Part shown: one piece after another, positions 25,480 to 34,278 of the stretch
How the letters are laid out: the number at the start of each line of letters is the position of its first letter
How positions within the stretch are numbered: the stretch's first letter is position 1
From: CAXBCP01 sp963974055
GTDB lineage: Bacteria; Pseudomonadota; Alphaproteobacteria; MPNO01; UBA830
Direction: 5' to 3'
NCBI GenBank assembly: GCA_963974055.1
Contig: CAXBCP010000002.1
Location: forward strand, 203,210-267,209
DNA length: 64,000 bases
Program-made: the position numbers and the translations under genes
Notes under the pieces: model-generated
What the model saw: only the letters and a program-made list of their open reading frames with translations
What the model was told of the DNA's origin: nothing
Database searches by the model: none

Positions 25480-26541
25480 TTGCGCGGCAATTGGCAAGGC
25501 AAGACTGTTATGATCACCGGTGTCTGCGGCACCGTGGGGCGCGAGCTGCTTCGGCAGCTTTCGGCCCTGTCGCCGGCAGAAATCGTGGGCATAGACAATA
25601 ATGAAAGCGATCTCTTTTTCCTGCGGGAAGAATATGCGGCTTATCATTCCGTCCAGCTCTATATCGGCGATATCCGAGACCGGGAAACGCTGACGGAAAA
25701 AATGCGGGGCATCGATATCGTGCTTCATGCCGCCGCCCTGAAACACGTCTTCCTGTGCGAGCAATCGCCACGGGATGCCGTGCAGACGAATATTCACGGC
25801 ACCCAGAACGTTATCGACGCCGCGATCGCAAACGGCGTGAAACGGGTTCTGTTCACGTCCTCGGACAAGGCCGTCAACCCGACCAACGTCATGGGCACGT
25901 CGAAGCTGATGGCCGAACGCCTGATGTCGGCGGCCAATGCGGAGCGCCGTTCCGACGGACCGATATTCGCATCGACGAGGTTCGGCAACGTCCTGGGGTC
26001 GCGCGGCTCGGTCATCCCGCTGTTCGAGCGCCAGATCGCCGCCGGCGGTCCCATCACGATCACCGACGAACAGATGTCGCGCTTCATCATGACGCTCGAA
26101 GAAGCCGTCCGCCTGGTGATCGGCTCGACATCCCTGGCCCGCGGCGGCGAAGTGTTCGTCACCAAGATGCCGGTGCTCCGGATCGCCGACCTCGCCTGGG
26201 CAATGGTCCAGGACCTGGCGCCGGTCCACGGCTTTTCACCCGCCGATGTCGCGATCGATATCGTCGGCAGCCGCCCGGGCGAAAAGCTGTACGAAGAGCT
26301 TCTCAACGACGAAGAAACCCGGCGCACCGTCGAGACCGATGACTACTTTATCATCCTGCCGGCGCTGAAGCCGCACTATGAAATCGTGCAATACGCCTAT
26401 GTGGGCATGCGCGATAGCAAGGTGGACGAGCCCTACAATTCCTCGGTCGCACCGACCATGACGCGCGAGGAAGTCCGGGACTATCTCCGCCGCAACGAAC
26501 TGATCCGGACTGTAAAAGAGGACGAATTCCAATGCGCATAA
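25480..26541 (+). CDS. UDP-sugar 4,6-dehydratase-like SDR (short CapD/PseB type)
   Basis: A 353-residue NAD-dependent extended SDR. The cofactor motif is GVCGTVG (residues 14-20). The active-site region SSDKAVNPTNVMGTSKLMAE has the MxxxK version of the usual YxxxK, as in CapD/FlaA1 and PseB dehydratases. It would make a UDP-4-keto-6-deoxy-hexosamine. The likely start is a TTG at 25480 with a GGGGGGA ribosome-binding site; the next ATG, at 25510, would remove part of the Rossmann strand. Its end overlaps the next gene by ten bases. Confidence 0.85.
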   Translation: MRGNWQGKTVMITGVCGTVGRELLRQLSALSPAEIVGIDNNESDLFFLREEYAAYHSVQLYIGDIRDRETLTEKMRGIDIVLHAAALKHVFLCEQSPRDAVQTNIHGTQNVIDAAIANGVKRVLFTSSDKAVNPTNVMGTSKLMAERLMSAANAERRSDGPIFASTRFGNVLGSRGSVIPLFERQIAAGGPITITDEQMSRFIMTLEEAVRLVIGSTSLARGGEVFVTKMPVLRIADLAWAMVQDLAPVHGFSPADVAIDIVGSRPGEKLYEELLNDEETRRTVETDDYFIILPALKPHYEIVQYAYVGMRDSKVDEPYNSSVAPTMTREEVRDYLRRNELIRTVKEDEFQCA

Positions 26542-27686
26542 TCATCCTTGGGGGCGACGGATATCTCGGCTGGCCCACCGCCATGGACATGGCGGCAAGC
26601 GGCCATGACGTCTGGGCGGTCGACAATTACCTGCGCCGCAATATTGCGCAGGAAACCCAGTCGGAAGCGCTGCTGCCGACGCCCAACCTGCATGAACGCG
26701 CCGACATATTCGAAGCGGCGACGGGCAAGAAGATCAATATCGTCATCGGCGACTGCACGGATTTCCGCATGATGGCGGACCTCTTCGAGAAGGTGAAACC
26801 CGACGCGGCGATCCACTATGCCGAACAGCCGTCGGCCCCCTATTCGATGATGGGTTACGATCAGGCGCGGCGGACGCTCGACAACAACCTGCAGGCCACG
26901 TTCAACACCGTCTGGGCGGTGCTCGAGCACGCACCGGACTGCCACATCATCAAGCTCGGCACGATGGGCGAATACGGCACGCCCAATATCGATATCGAGG
27001 AAGGCTGGATCGACATCGAGCACAAGGGCCGCAAGGACAAGTTCCTGTACCCCCGCGCCGCCGGGTCGCTCTATCACACGACCAAGGTGCTCGACACGGA
27101 CCTGCTGTGGTTCTACGTGCGCACCTACGGCGTGCGTGCGACCGACCTGATGCAGGGCCCGGTATACGGCCTGCACACGGACCAGACCGCGATGGACGAA
27201 CGGCTGATGCCGAATTTCCATTACGACGATATTTTCGGCACCGTGCTGAACCGCTTTCTCGTCCAGGCCGTCGCCGGCGTACCACTGACGGTTTACGGCA
27301 AGGGCGGCCAGACCCGGGGATACCTGAATCTCAAAGACACCCTGCAATGTGTCGAACTTGCCATGAACAACCCCGTCGAACAGGGCGATTTGCGGATTCT
27401 CAACCAGTTCACCGAACAGTTCTCGGTCAACGAACTGGCGGAAAAGGTCGCACGGGTCGGCAAGGCGAGCGGGCTCGACGTCGAGGTGAAGAACATCGAC
27501 AACCCGCGCAAGGAGCGCGAGGAACACTATTACAATCCTGCGCATTCCGGGCTCACCGAGCTCGGCCTCAAGCCCCACTACCTGACCGACGACGTCGTCG
27601 TCGACATGCTCGAGACGGTAAAGCGCTACAGCAACCGGATCGACACCCGGAAAGTGATGCCGCGCGTGAACTGGAAAGCCGCCTGA
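26532..27686 (+). CDS. sqdB: UDP-sulfoquinovose synthase (SQD1/SqdB family)
   Basis: A 384-residue SDR with the features of UDP-sulfoquinovose synthase, which joins sulfite to UDP-glucose. Seen are GGDGYLGW (7-14), HYAEQPSAPYSM, KLGTMGEYGTPNIDIEEGW with the catalytic threonine at 144, YHTTK with Tyr181 and Lys185, YGKGGQTRGYLNLKDTLQCV and NQFTEQFSVNELA. The residues match plant SQD1 T145/Y182/K186 almost number for number. No SqdX/SqdD lipid glycosyltransferase is adjacent; the neighbours are polysaccharide genes. Sulfoquinovose may therefore go into the polysaccharide rather than into sulfolipid. Confidence 0.9.
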   Translation: MRIIILGGDGYLGWPTAMDMAASGHDVWAVDNYLRRNIAQETQSEALLPTPNLHERADIFEAATGKKINIVIGDCTDFRMMADLFEKVKPDAAIHYAEQPSAPYSMMGYDQARRTLDNNLQATFNTVWAVLEHAPDCHIIKLGTMGEYGTPNIDIEEGWIDIEHKGRKDKFLYPRAAGSLYHTTKVLDTDLLWFYVRTYGVRATDLMQGPVYGLHTDQTAMDERLMPNFHYDDIFGTVLNRFLVQAVAGVPLTVYGKGGQTRGYLNLKDTLQCVELAMNNPVEQGDLRILNQFTEQFSVNELAEKVARVGKASGLDVEVKNIDNPRKEREEHYYNPAHSGLTELGLKPHYLTDDVVVDMLETVKRYSNRIDTRKVMPRVNWKAA

Positions 27687-28699
27687 TGCGCTGGCTGATT
27701 ACGGGCGGATGCGGGTTTATCGGCACCAGCCTTATCCGCGAACTGGTGGCGGAAGGCAGCCACACGATCCGGGTTCTCGACAACCTCACGGTCGGCACCC
27801 GCGCAGACCTGTCGGAAATAACGAGCTACCGCGAAACGCCGCCGGGCGACGCCCGCGAAATCTCCGACATGTTCGCCTCCGGCAGCGTGGAACTGATCGA
27901 GGGCGACATCCGCGATTCCGCGCTCTGCCTGCGGGTGGCGGAAGGCGCCGAAGCGATCGTCCACCTTGCCGCCTGTACCGGCGTCGGGCCGTCCGTCGAG
28001 GATCCCCGCTTCGATTGCGAAACCAATGTCACAGGCACGCTGAACATGCTCGAAGCGGCGCGGCACAGCGGCGCCGGGCGGTTCGTCTTCGCATCTTCGG
28101 GCGCGCCCATCGGCGAATGCGTGCCGCCGATTCACGAGGAAATGCCCGCCCATCCGGTTTCGCCCTACGGCGCGAGCAAGCTGGCCGGCGAAGGATACTG
28201 TTCCGCGTATTTCCGCAGTTTCGACGTTGAAACGGTCGCGCTGCGGTTCGGCAACGTTTACGGGCCCGGGTCGGGTCACAAGGCCAGCGTGGTCGCCAAG
28301 TTCATCCAGAACGCGATGAACGGCCAGAAGCTGGAAATATACGGCGACGGCAACCAGACCCGCGACTTCATCTATATCGGCGATCTTATCCGCGCCGTCA
28401 GGAACGCCGCGACCAAAGACAACGTCGGCGGCGAGACGTTCCAGATCGCGACCAATGCGGAAACCACGGTCGGCGAGCTTGTCGATATTCTCGTGCCGCT
28501 GATGAAGCACGCGGGCATTCCGGACGTAACCGTCATTCACGGCGACGCCCGCACCGGCGACGTCATGCGCAATTTCTCGGACACGTCGAAGGCCGCGCGT
28601 CAGCTCGGCTGGAAACCGGAGACCGACCTGCCGACCGGCCTTGGCCGGACCGTGCGCTGGTTCGTCGAGCGGTCCGCAAAACAGTCCGCAGCCGCCTGA
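27686..28699 (+). CDS. NAD-dependent nucleotide-sugar epimerase/dehydratase
   Basis: A 337-residue extended SDR of the UDP-glucose 4-epimerase/RmlB-like group. It has GGCGFIGT at the N-terminus, the YxxxK motif in SPYGASKLAGEGYC, LRFGNVYGPGSG and GDGNQTRDFIYIGD, all standard for the group. A long acidic insert follows the Rossmann start. Its ATG overlaps the sqdB stop (TGATG). It probably converts a UDP- or GDP-sugar for the polysaccharide; which one is not readable. Confidence 0.87.
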   Translation: MRWLITGGCGFIGTSLIRELVAEGSHTIRVLDNLTVGTRADLSEITSYRETPPGDAREISDMFASGSVELIEGDIRDSALCLRVAEGAEAIVHLAACTGVGPSVEDPRFDCETNVTGTLNMLEAARHSGAGRFVFASSGAPIGECVPPIHEEMPAHPVSPYGASKLAGEGYCSAYFRSFDVETVALRFGNVYGPGSGHKASVVAKFIQNAMNGQKLEIYGDGNQTRDFIYIGDLIRAVRNAATKDNVGGETFQIATNAETTVGELVDILVPLMKHAGIPDVTVIHGDARTGDVMRNFSDTSKAARQLGWKPETDLPTGLGRTVRWFVERSAKQSAAA

Positions 28700-28746
28700 G
28701 CGCAATGTGAAACGGGTTGCAAACTGCGCATGAATGGCTCCTTCCG

Positions 28747-30111
28747 ATGAACGCGTTGTCACGCCTCCGGGACTTGCGGTCCCGTGCCTTGTCGGCGTCG
28801 GACCGTTCCGTCCTGCTCCGCGGCACCGCCGGCAGTTTCGGCGTCAAGGCGCTGTCGAACGGGCTGTTGCTGGGCGCGCAGCTTCTGTTCGCAAACCATC
28901 TCGGCGCGGACGGGTTCGGCACTTACGTGCTTGCGCTGGCATGGATGAACATCCTTCTGCTGATCGGCCGCCAGGGGTTCGACCTGGCAACGGTCCGATA
29001 CGTTTCCCTGTACCGGTCCGGTGACAGGTGGAACCACCTTTGCGGCTTCCTCCGCGCCAGTACCGGTATCGTTTTCGCGGGGTCGGCTGCCACCGGCCTT
29101 TTGCTCGTCGGATTCTGCCTTGTCGCCAGGGGCCGGCTCGGCGAGGAACTATATTTTTCATTGCTTGTCGTCGCAGGCATTATCCCGCTTTTCGCCCTGC
29201 TGCAGGTCAAAGCAGCGACCCTGCGCGGGCTCGGCAATGTCGTTCTCGGCGATTTGCCGCATTCGATCGTACACCCCGTTGCGCTGATCGCGATACCTGT
29301 TACTGCCGTCGCCTTTTTCGGGGTGCCCCTGTCGCCCAGCGGCGCGGTTACCGCATATTGTGCGTCAATCGTATTATCACTCGCGGTTGTCTGGATATTC
29401 CTGCGACGGAATCTGCCTCCGGAAATTTCCAGGGCGAAGCCTGCATTCGAGTGGCGCGAATGGATGCTGACCGCACCGGCTATGACGTTGATTGCGGGTT
29501 TCGGTATCGTCCTGAATCAGATCGGCGTCATCATGCTGGGCGGTCTGGCGACGACCGCCGATGCCGGCGTATTCGGTGCCGCTTCCCGCGTCGCCTGCAC
29601 GTTGCAGCTCGTCGTATTTTCCCTTTTTACCGCCCTGTCGCCGATGGTCGCCCGACTGCACGCAGCCAACGACCTGAGCGGCCTGCAACGCGCCATCGGA
29701 ACCACGAACCGAACTGTGTTCTGCATATGCCTGGCCGCGGCGATCGTCTTCACACTCGCCGGGGAATGGATTCTCGGATGGTTCGGCGACGAATTCCGGG
29801 CAGGCTATCCGGTGATGATCATCCTGCTCGCCGGGCAGCTCTTCTGGGCGGCCAACGCCCCGGCATCGGTAATTCTGAATATGAGCGGCAAACACAACGT
29901 ATCGGCCGTCCTGCTTGCCGGCGCCGTGGTCGTGGACATCGCGCTCAGTGCCGTTCTGATCCCGACCATGGGCGCCATCGGCGCCGCCCTGGCAAATGCC
30001 GTGACGATCGTGCTCTGGAACATCGCCAGTGCTACGGGCGTGTACCGGACGCTCGGCATACGTTCCTGGGTCTGGTACCGCGACATCCCGCCACGCGGGG
30101 TAACGGCATGA
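28747..30111 (+). CDS. wzx: Wzx-type polysaccharide flippase
   Basis: An integral membrane protein of about 454 residues with around 12 hydrophobic helices, of the MATE/Wzx-like fold. The N-terminal KALSNGLLLGAQLLFANHLG and GFGTYVLALAWMNILLLIGR are typical of oligosaccharide flippases, which turn lipid-linked repeat units to the outer leaflet. The ATG at 28747 is preferred; a TTG at 28717 would add ten residues. It overlaps the following gene by four bases. Confidence 0.85.
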   Translation: MNALSRLRDLRSRALSASDRSVLLRGTAGSFGVKALSNGLLLGAQLLFANHLGADGFGTYVLALAWMNILLLIGRQGFDLATVRYVSLYRSGDRWNHLCGFLRASTGIVFAGSAATGLLLVGFCLVARGRLGEELYFSLLVVAGIIPLFALLQVKAATLRGLGNVVLGDLPHSIVHPVALIAIPVTAVAFFGVPLSPSGAVTAYCASIVLSLAVVWIFLRRNLPPEISRAKPAFEWREWMLTAPAMTLIAGFGIVLNQIGVIMLGGLATTADAGVFGAASRVACTLQLVVFSLFTALSPMVARLHAANDLSGLQRAIGTTNRTVFCICLAAAIVFTLAGEWILGWFGDEFRAGYPVMIILLAGQLFWAANAPASVILNMSGKHNVSAVLLAGAVVVDIALSAVLIPTMGAIGAALANAVTIVLWNIASATGVYRTLGIRSWVWYRDIPPRGVTA

Positions 30112-31103
30112 AACATCTACGGAACACGTTTCGCAAGGGATGGCGGGCCCTGACCCGTCACCAGGACTGGAATATCGGCATCGTCGACGCGCCGATAACG
30201 GCCTTCGCCGACCCGCATTTCGACCCCGAAATCAGATGGCTGCCGGACCCGCCATCAGGATATTTCGCCGCCGACCCCTTTGTGTTCGAAAAAGACGGCA
30301 CGCCCTACATCCTGTACGAACGTTACCGGTTTTCGCGCGAGCACGGACATCTCGCCGCCTTCAGGCTTACCGCAGACGGCGGCGTCGAGGATTGCGGACG
30401 CGTTCTGTCGGCCGACACCCATCTCGCCTATCCCTACGTCTTCGAATGGCAGGGAACCCTGTACTGCCTGCCGGAATCCGCCATCGGCGGCGAACTGGCG
30501 CTGTACCGGGTCGACGGCATTCCCGGCACGCTTTCGCGGGTCGCGACGTTAATGCCAGACGTGTCTGCAGTGGATCCGACAATTTTCCGCCATGACGAAA
30601 GATGGTGGCTCGCCTTCACCGACGTCGCGACGGGCTCGAACGAGACGCTTTACCTGCATCATGCGGAGACTCCCCTGGGGCCCTGGACGCCGCATGCGCA
30701 AAACCCGGTCAAGCGCGATATCGGATCGGCGCGGCCCGCCGGCACGCCGTTCACCTGTGACGGCATGCTTTACCGGCCGGCGCAGGACTGCTCGGCAACC
30801 TATGGCGGCCGCATTGCGATGAACCGCGTAACCGAGCTCACCCCGGACCGGTTTTCGGAGCAGACAACGCACTGGATCGAGCCGGCTGCCGGTGGCCCGC
30901 GCCCCCACGGCCTTCACACGATTTCCGGCGCCGGTAACCTGACCGTCATCGACGGTAAACGCGAACATTTCGTCCCAGGCGGCGCCTATGGGCTCATCCG
31001 GCGGACCGTTTCGGCGCCTTTCGCGAATACGCATCGGAAACGTCCCGAACCGCAGACGCGGAGAGAGCCGCCGCGACCGGCCAGGGGAGGTATCGGCGTA
31101 TGA
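30108..31103 (+). CDS. GINT1-N-like beta-propeller protein
   Basis: A 331-residue protein resembling the domain found at the N-terminus of plant glucosamine inositolphosphorylceramide transferase and in some bacterial formyltransferase fusions. Features are WLPDPPSGYFAADPFVFEKD, YPYVFEWQGTLYCLPESA, DPTIFRHDERWWLAFTD and GTPFTCDGMLYRPAQDCS, which repeat like blades of a GH43-like propeller. In many bacteria this domain follows a formyltransferase domain in one protein; here such a formyltransferase is a separate gene at 34279. It may recognise the sugar substrate. Confidence 0.75.
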   Translation: MKHLRNTFRKGWRALTRHQDWNIGIVDAPITAFADPHFDPEIRWLPDPPSGYFAADPFVFEKDGTPYILYERYRFSREHGHLAAFRLTADGGVEDCGRVLSADTHLAYPYVFEWQGTLYCLPESAIGGELALYRVDGIPGTLSRVATLMPDVSAVDPTIFRHDERWWLAFTDVATGSNETLYLHHAETPLGPWTPHAQNPVKRDIGSARPAGTPFTCDGMLYRPAQDCSATYGGRIAMNRVTELTPDRFSEQTTHWIEPAAGGPRPHGLHTISGAGNLTVIDGKREHFVPGGAYGLIRRTVSAPFANTHRKRPEPQTRREPPRPARGGIGV

Positions 31104-32575
31104 CCTCCATACCGGCGACAACGCATGCAGGACCCGACTCCGAACGACAGTACGGCTGGGCGGTGTTTGCCGCAGGCGCAATCCTGAGCAGCGCGGTTCT
31201 CGTTTTCGCATCGGACGATATCGGCCAGAAGGTCGCGGCGATGTTCATTCTGAGCTTTGCCACGGCCGCCGCTGTCCGGTTCGACATCGCGCATCCTTTC
31301 GTGTGGTTCGCCGGCGCTTTCACGCTTTATTCCGTCAGCGGGCCGCTTCTGTTTCACCTTGGGGTTCATCCGTACGATACCTGGGGCGGCTACCGGATGA
31401 GCGAAATCGATTTCAGCGGCGCGATGGATTACCAGTTCTTTGCCCTGATTATCGCGCTGGCCGTCATCGGCCCGCGCCAGGTTTCGTTCCTCAATGTCCG
31501 GAACAACCCTATGGCCGACGCCGTCTATCAGGGGGCGTTGCCGATCCTGATCGTCGCCGGCGTTATCGGTGTCGCGAATATTTTCCTTATCGTTTCGCAG
31601 GATTTTACGAGCAAGGGCGATGTTGTCCTCTCCGGCGACTGGACGACACGGCTGAGTTTCGCCTTCAACATCGCCGCGACGGCGCTGGGCGTTTATCTTT
31701 CCAGACTGTTCTCCGAAGGCCACCCGGTGACGGCCTATTCGATCCTGCTGATTGTCATCGCCGTGGGCATCATCATGGTGCTGGTGATCGGACAGCGGCA
31801 TTTTCTGTTTCGGGCCGGCCTCATCAGTCTACTCGTGTTCCATATTTTCCATCGCCGGATATCGATCCGTTCGCTGCTGGTGATGGCAGGATTCGCACTT
31901 GTGCTGTCGTCGGTTCTGGGCGGCTACAAGATGGCTCTGGTTCTGCAGGATGCCGCGCCCGTCGACACCGGTTCGCTCTGGGAGCAGACGGTTCAGGTCA
32001 TCGCGCTGAAAAACCCGGAGTTCCTGAACAACTCGCCCTTCATGCAGTATCTCAAAGTCGGTCTGGTGGCGGCGCTGGGCAGCGAGGCGATGACACCCGG
32101 CAACAACATGGCGATGCTTCTGTCGCGCGTTCCCCAGGACCTGTCCTATTTCTACGGCACGACCGTTCCCGGCGACCTTCTGCGGTCGGTATTGCCGGGA
32201 TTCATCGTCCAGCCTTTCGTCGAAACGACCGGGGCCGTATATAACCGGCTGGTCTTTCCGGACACGGTTGCGACCGGCGGCGGCGTCGGCTTTACGATCG
32301 TCGGCTACGGCTACCTTCATTTCGGTGAAATGGGCGTCCTGATGATCATGCTGGTGATCGGCGGCACGCTGCGCATGATCTATAACTGGGCCGGGCGAAC
32401 GCCGACCGGCCTGATGTTCTATATCGGCTTCTTTCCCGTCGCCGTGTATGTCGCGCGAAACGACATCACCGGACCGCTATCCCAGGGCCTGAAACACGTC
32501 CTGATCCCGCTCGTGGCGATGCATGTCGTCACCTACCTTCTCGGCAACCGATACGCGTCGCAACAGCGCCGTTAG
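31100..32575 (+). CDS. wzy: Wzy-like polysaccharide polymerase
   Basis: A 491-residue membrane protein with about 12 hydrophobic segments and a large loop between later helices, with the general layout of O-antigen/exopolysaccharide polymerases. The loop holds KNPEFLNNSPFMQYLKVG and PGNNMAMLLSRVPQDLSYFY. No strict motif defines the family, so the call rests on topology and on its place directly after the flippase genes. Its ATG overlaps the previous stop (ATGA). Confidence 0.75.
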   Translation: MTSIPATTHAGPDSERQYGWAVFAAGAILSSAVLVFASDDIGQKVAAMFILSFATAAAVRFDIAHPFVWFAGAFTLYSVSGPLLFHLGVHPYDTWGGYRMSEIDFSGAMDYQFFALIIALAVIGPRQVSFLNVRNNPMADAVYQGALPILIVAGVIGVANIFLIVSQDFTSKGDVVLSGDWTTRLSFAFNIAATALGVYLSRLFSEGHPVTAYSILLIVIAVGIIMVLVIGQRHFLFRAGLISLLVFHIFHRRISIRSLLVMAGFALVLSSVLGGYKMALVLQDAAPVDTGSLWEQTVQVIALKNPEFLNNSPFMQYLKVGLVAALGSEAMTPGNNMAMLLSRVPQDLSYFYGTTVPGDLLRSVLPGFIVQPFVETTGAVYNRLVFPDTVATGGGVGFTIVGYGYLHFGEMGVLMIMLVIGGTLRMIYNWAGRTPTGLMFYIGFFPVAVYVARNDITGPLSQGLKHVLIPLVAMHVVTYLLGNRYASQQRR

Positions 32576-32642
32576 CCATATTTTAACCCTCCCGGCGCCA
32601 TCGTGGACTGCCGGTTTTCATCTGAAAAGAGCAGATTCCGAT

Positions 32643-33314
32643 ATGAGCCCAGCCTCCCTCCTGCGACAGATCTACGACGTATACGATTCCGGTTACCAGC
32701 GCCGCAACGCGCTGTTTTCGCTGCATCGGAAGATCATCCAGTCGCCGCGCATCACCAGAATGATTTTCGGCGTGGAGGTAGACCCCGCTTTCGTCAAGAA
32801 CGGGTTTTTCGATCTCACGACGATCCTGCTGATGCGGGACCTGAAACCGCGCCTGCGCAAGTTCGACGGCCCCCGCCTTCTGGAAATCGGCGTCGGCCGG
32901 TTCGCCGTGCTTTCCGGCTGGCTGTCGCGCCGGGTCAAGAACCGGATCGTGGCCTGCGACTTCGACCGCATCGCATTCGAGTCCGCGAAAGTGCACGTCC
33001 ACCGCAACCGGATGGATATCGAGGTCCTGCAGTCGGACGTGCTCGGATCCGTGCCGGAGGCGGAGTTCGACCTGATATACTGGAACCTGCCCTATTACGA
33101 CGATCCCGAACCCCTGCTGTCGCGCCTGTTCGAAGCGGCGCCGCGCTATCTGTCCCCGAACGGATCGATGGTTCTGGGGTTCAACGGAAAGCCCCTGCCG
33201 GTGACAAAAGTCGTGGAAATTCTCGGCCGCCATCCCGGCCTGGAAGTAGAGCGCGTTCGCAGCTACTGGTGGAACCTGCACGCGCTCGTGTGCATCCGCA
33301 GGTCCGACGCCTGA
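32643..33314 (+). CDS. SAM-dependent methyltransferase (small-domain MTS/PrmC-like)
   Basis: A 223-residue class I methyltransferase. The SAM site is LLEIGVGRFAVLSG and the substrate motif is DLIYWNLPYYDD, a variant of the NPPY motif with Asn-Leu-Pro-Tyr. NPPY-type enzymes usually methylate planar nitrogens. The start MSPASLLRQIYDVYDSGYQ is chosen because the upstream frame overlaps the polymerase gene. It converges with a second methyltransferase gene; between them an AAAATCT/AGATTTT pair could form a weak hairpin. Confidence 0.78.
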   Translation: MSPASLLRQIYDVYDSGYQRRNALFSLHRKIIQSPRITRMIFGVEVDPAFVKNGFFDLTTILLMRDLKPRLRKFDGPRLLEIGVGRFAVLSGWLSRRVKNRIVACDFDRIAFESAKVHVHRNRMDIEVLQSDVLGSVPEAEFDLIYWNLPYYDDPEPLLSRLFEAAPRYLSPNGSMVLGFNGKPLPVTKVVEILGRHPGLEVERVRSYWWNLHALVCIRRSDA

Positions 33315-33352
33315 CCGGACCGTCCCCGTAAAATCTTTCTACAGGTTTATCT

Positions 33353-34078
33353 TCAGATTTTTCTGGCGCGGATGATGAAATGCGCGCCTTTGAGGCGCCA
33401 GGACGGCCGCGCCAGGAAATACCGGTTGAAGGCGATAACCGCATCGACCCAGACCGATTTCAGCCGTTCCGTTCTCAGCAGCTTGCAGCCCGCCCAGAAA
33501 AGATTCGACGGGAAATAAAACGTCGACATCGCGCGTTCCAGCTCGAATCCGTTTTCCCGGAGCTTTGCCTCGATATCTTCGAAACGGTGGGGCGCCGCAT
33601 GACGCCCCTGAAACAGCCGCCGGAATGTCCAGGGGTTCCTGTTCCAGCACGTAAAGACGAACCTGCCGCCGGGGCGCATGGCACGGCTTATCTCGGCCAT
33701 CACCCGCTCGATATCGCCGGTCAGATGCAAGGTGCCGACCGCGACGACGGTGTCGAGCGATCCGTCGGCAAGCGGCAATCCGTAGAAATCGCCGGCCACC
33801 AGCCCGTTTGCCGGAACCGCACTCCGGCGTGCGGAGGCCAGCATGTCATGGGAAATATCCGATCCGATCAGGGTTTTGCCGGACCGGCTGAGCGCGGGAA
33901 ACATTCTTCCCGTACCGCACCCGAGATCGAGCGTGACATCGCCCGGCTCTCCGAGCACGTCCAGCACCAGGTCTTCCTCGACCGTCCGGAAATACCGCCC
34001 CAGGGCGCCCCGGTACCGGGATTCGGTCGGCGCGGCAGCGCGAAAAGCGCTGAAATCTGCGGAGACTGATGTGTTCAT
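33353..34078 (-). CDS. Class I SAM-dependent methyltransferase
   Basis: A 241-residue methyltransferase with motif I VTLDLGCGTGRMFPAL, then LIGSDISHDMLASAR and a motif like MRPGGRFVFTCWNRNPW, typical of the Methyltransf_11 group. The start MNTSVSADF (34078) is preferred over the longer frame, whose first 30 residues run through the repeated promoter element. It is the only minus-strand gene within the plus-strand polysaccharide run. A sugar or lipid-linked sugar is a likely substrate, by context. Confidence 0.8.
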   Translation of the reverse strand: MNTSVSADFSAFRAAAPTESRYRGALGRYFRTVEEDLVLDVLGEPGDVTLDLGCGTGRMFPALSRSGKTLIGSDISHDMLASARRSAVPANGLVAGDFYGLPLADGSLDTVVAVGTLHLTGDIERVMAEISRAMRPGGRFVFTCWNRNPWTFRRLFQGRHAAPHRFEDIEAKLRENGFELERAMSTFYFPSNLFWAGCKLLRTERLKSVWVDAVIAFNRYFLARPSWRLKGAHFIIRARKI

Positions 34079-34094
34079 TCGGCGAGGATGAGTG

Positions 34095-34129
34095 ATTAAC
34101 TTTAACGGAGAGTTAAACCCTTTTTGCAA
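34095..34129. promoter_or_regulatory. 35-bp repeated promoter element, copy 1, with CtrA-type box
   Basis: It contains TTAA-CGGAGAG-TTAA (34102-34116), an exact CtrA-type spacing, and also TTAACT/AGTTAA as an inverted repeat. A copy with four changes lies at 35186-35220. The box ends 163 bases before the formyltransferase ATG and starts 24 bases from the divergent methyltransferase start, so it may serve both. Confidence 0.6.
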
Positions 34130-34202
34130 AGTTATCCGCCGACTGATCAGAAATCCCGGCGCAAACATGCGCGGGAGACTCTATCACATTGGGGGGACCG
34201 AC

Positions 34203-34277
34203 GTGATCACACGCGGCATTTCAGCTATCGGCGCCCGGTCCGGTATAGGCGCATTTTCTATGAACGTGGCGGGGTAG
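34203..34277 (+). other. Possible short leader ORF (24 codons) before the formyltransferase
   Basis: A GTG preceded by GGGGGGAC opens a frame of 24 codons that stops with TAG one base before the formyltransferase ATG. The protein would be VITRGISAIGARSGIGAF plus six residues. A similar arrangement occurs before the deacetylase gene at 35296. It may be chance. Confidence 0.25.
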
Positions 34278-34278
34278 A

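Noticed and set aside
34117..34129. TTTTTGCAA and TTTCTGCAA in the 35-bp repeats as sigma-54 -12 elements
   Set aside because: There is no GG at the required ten-base distance upstream in either copy.
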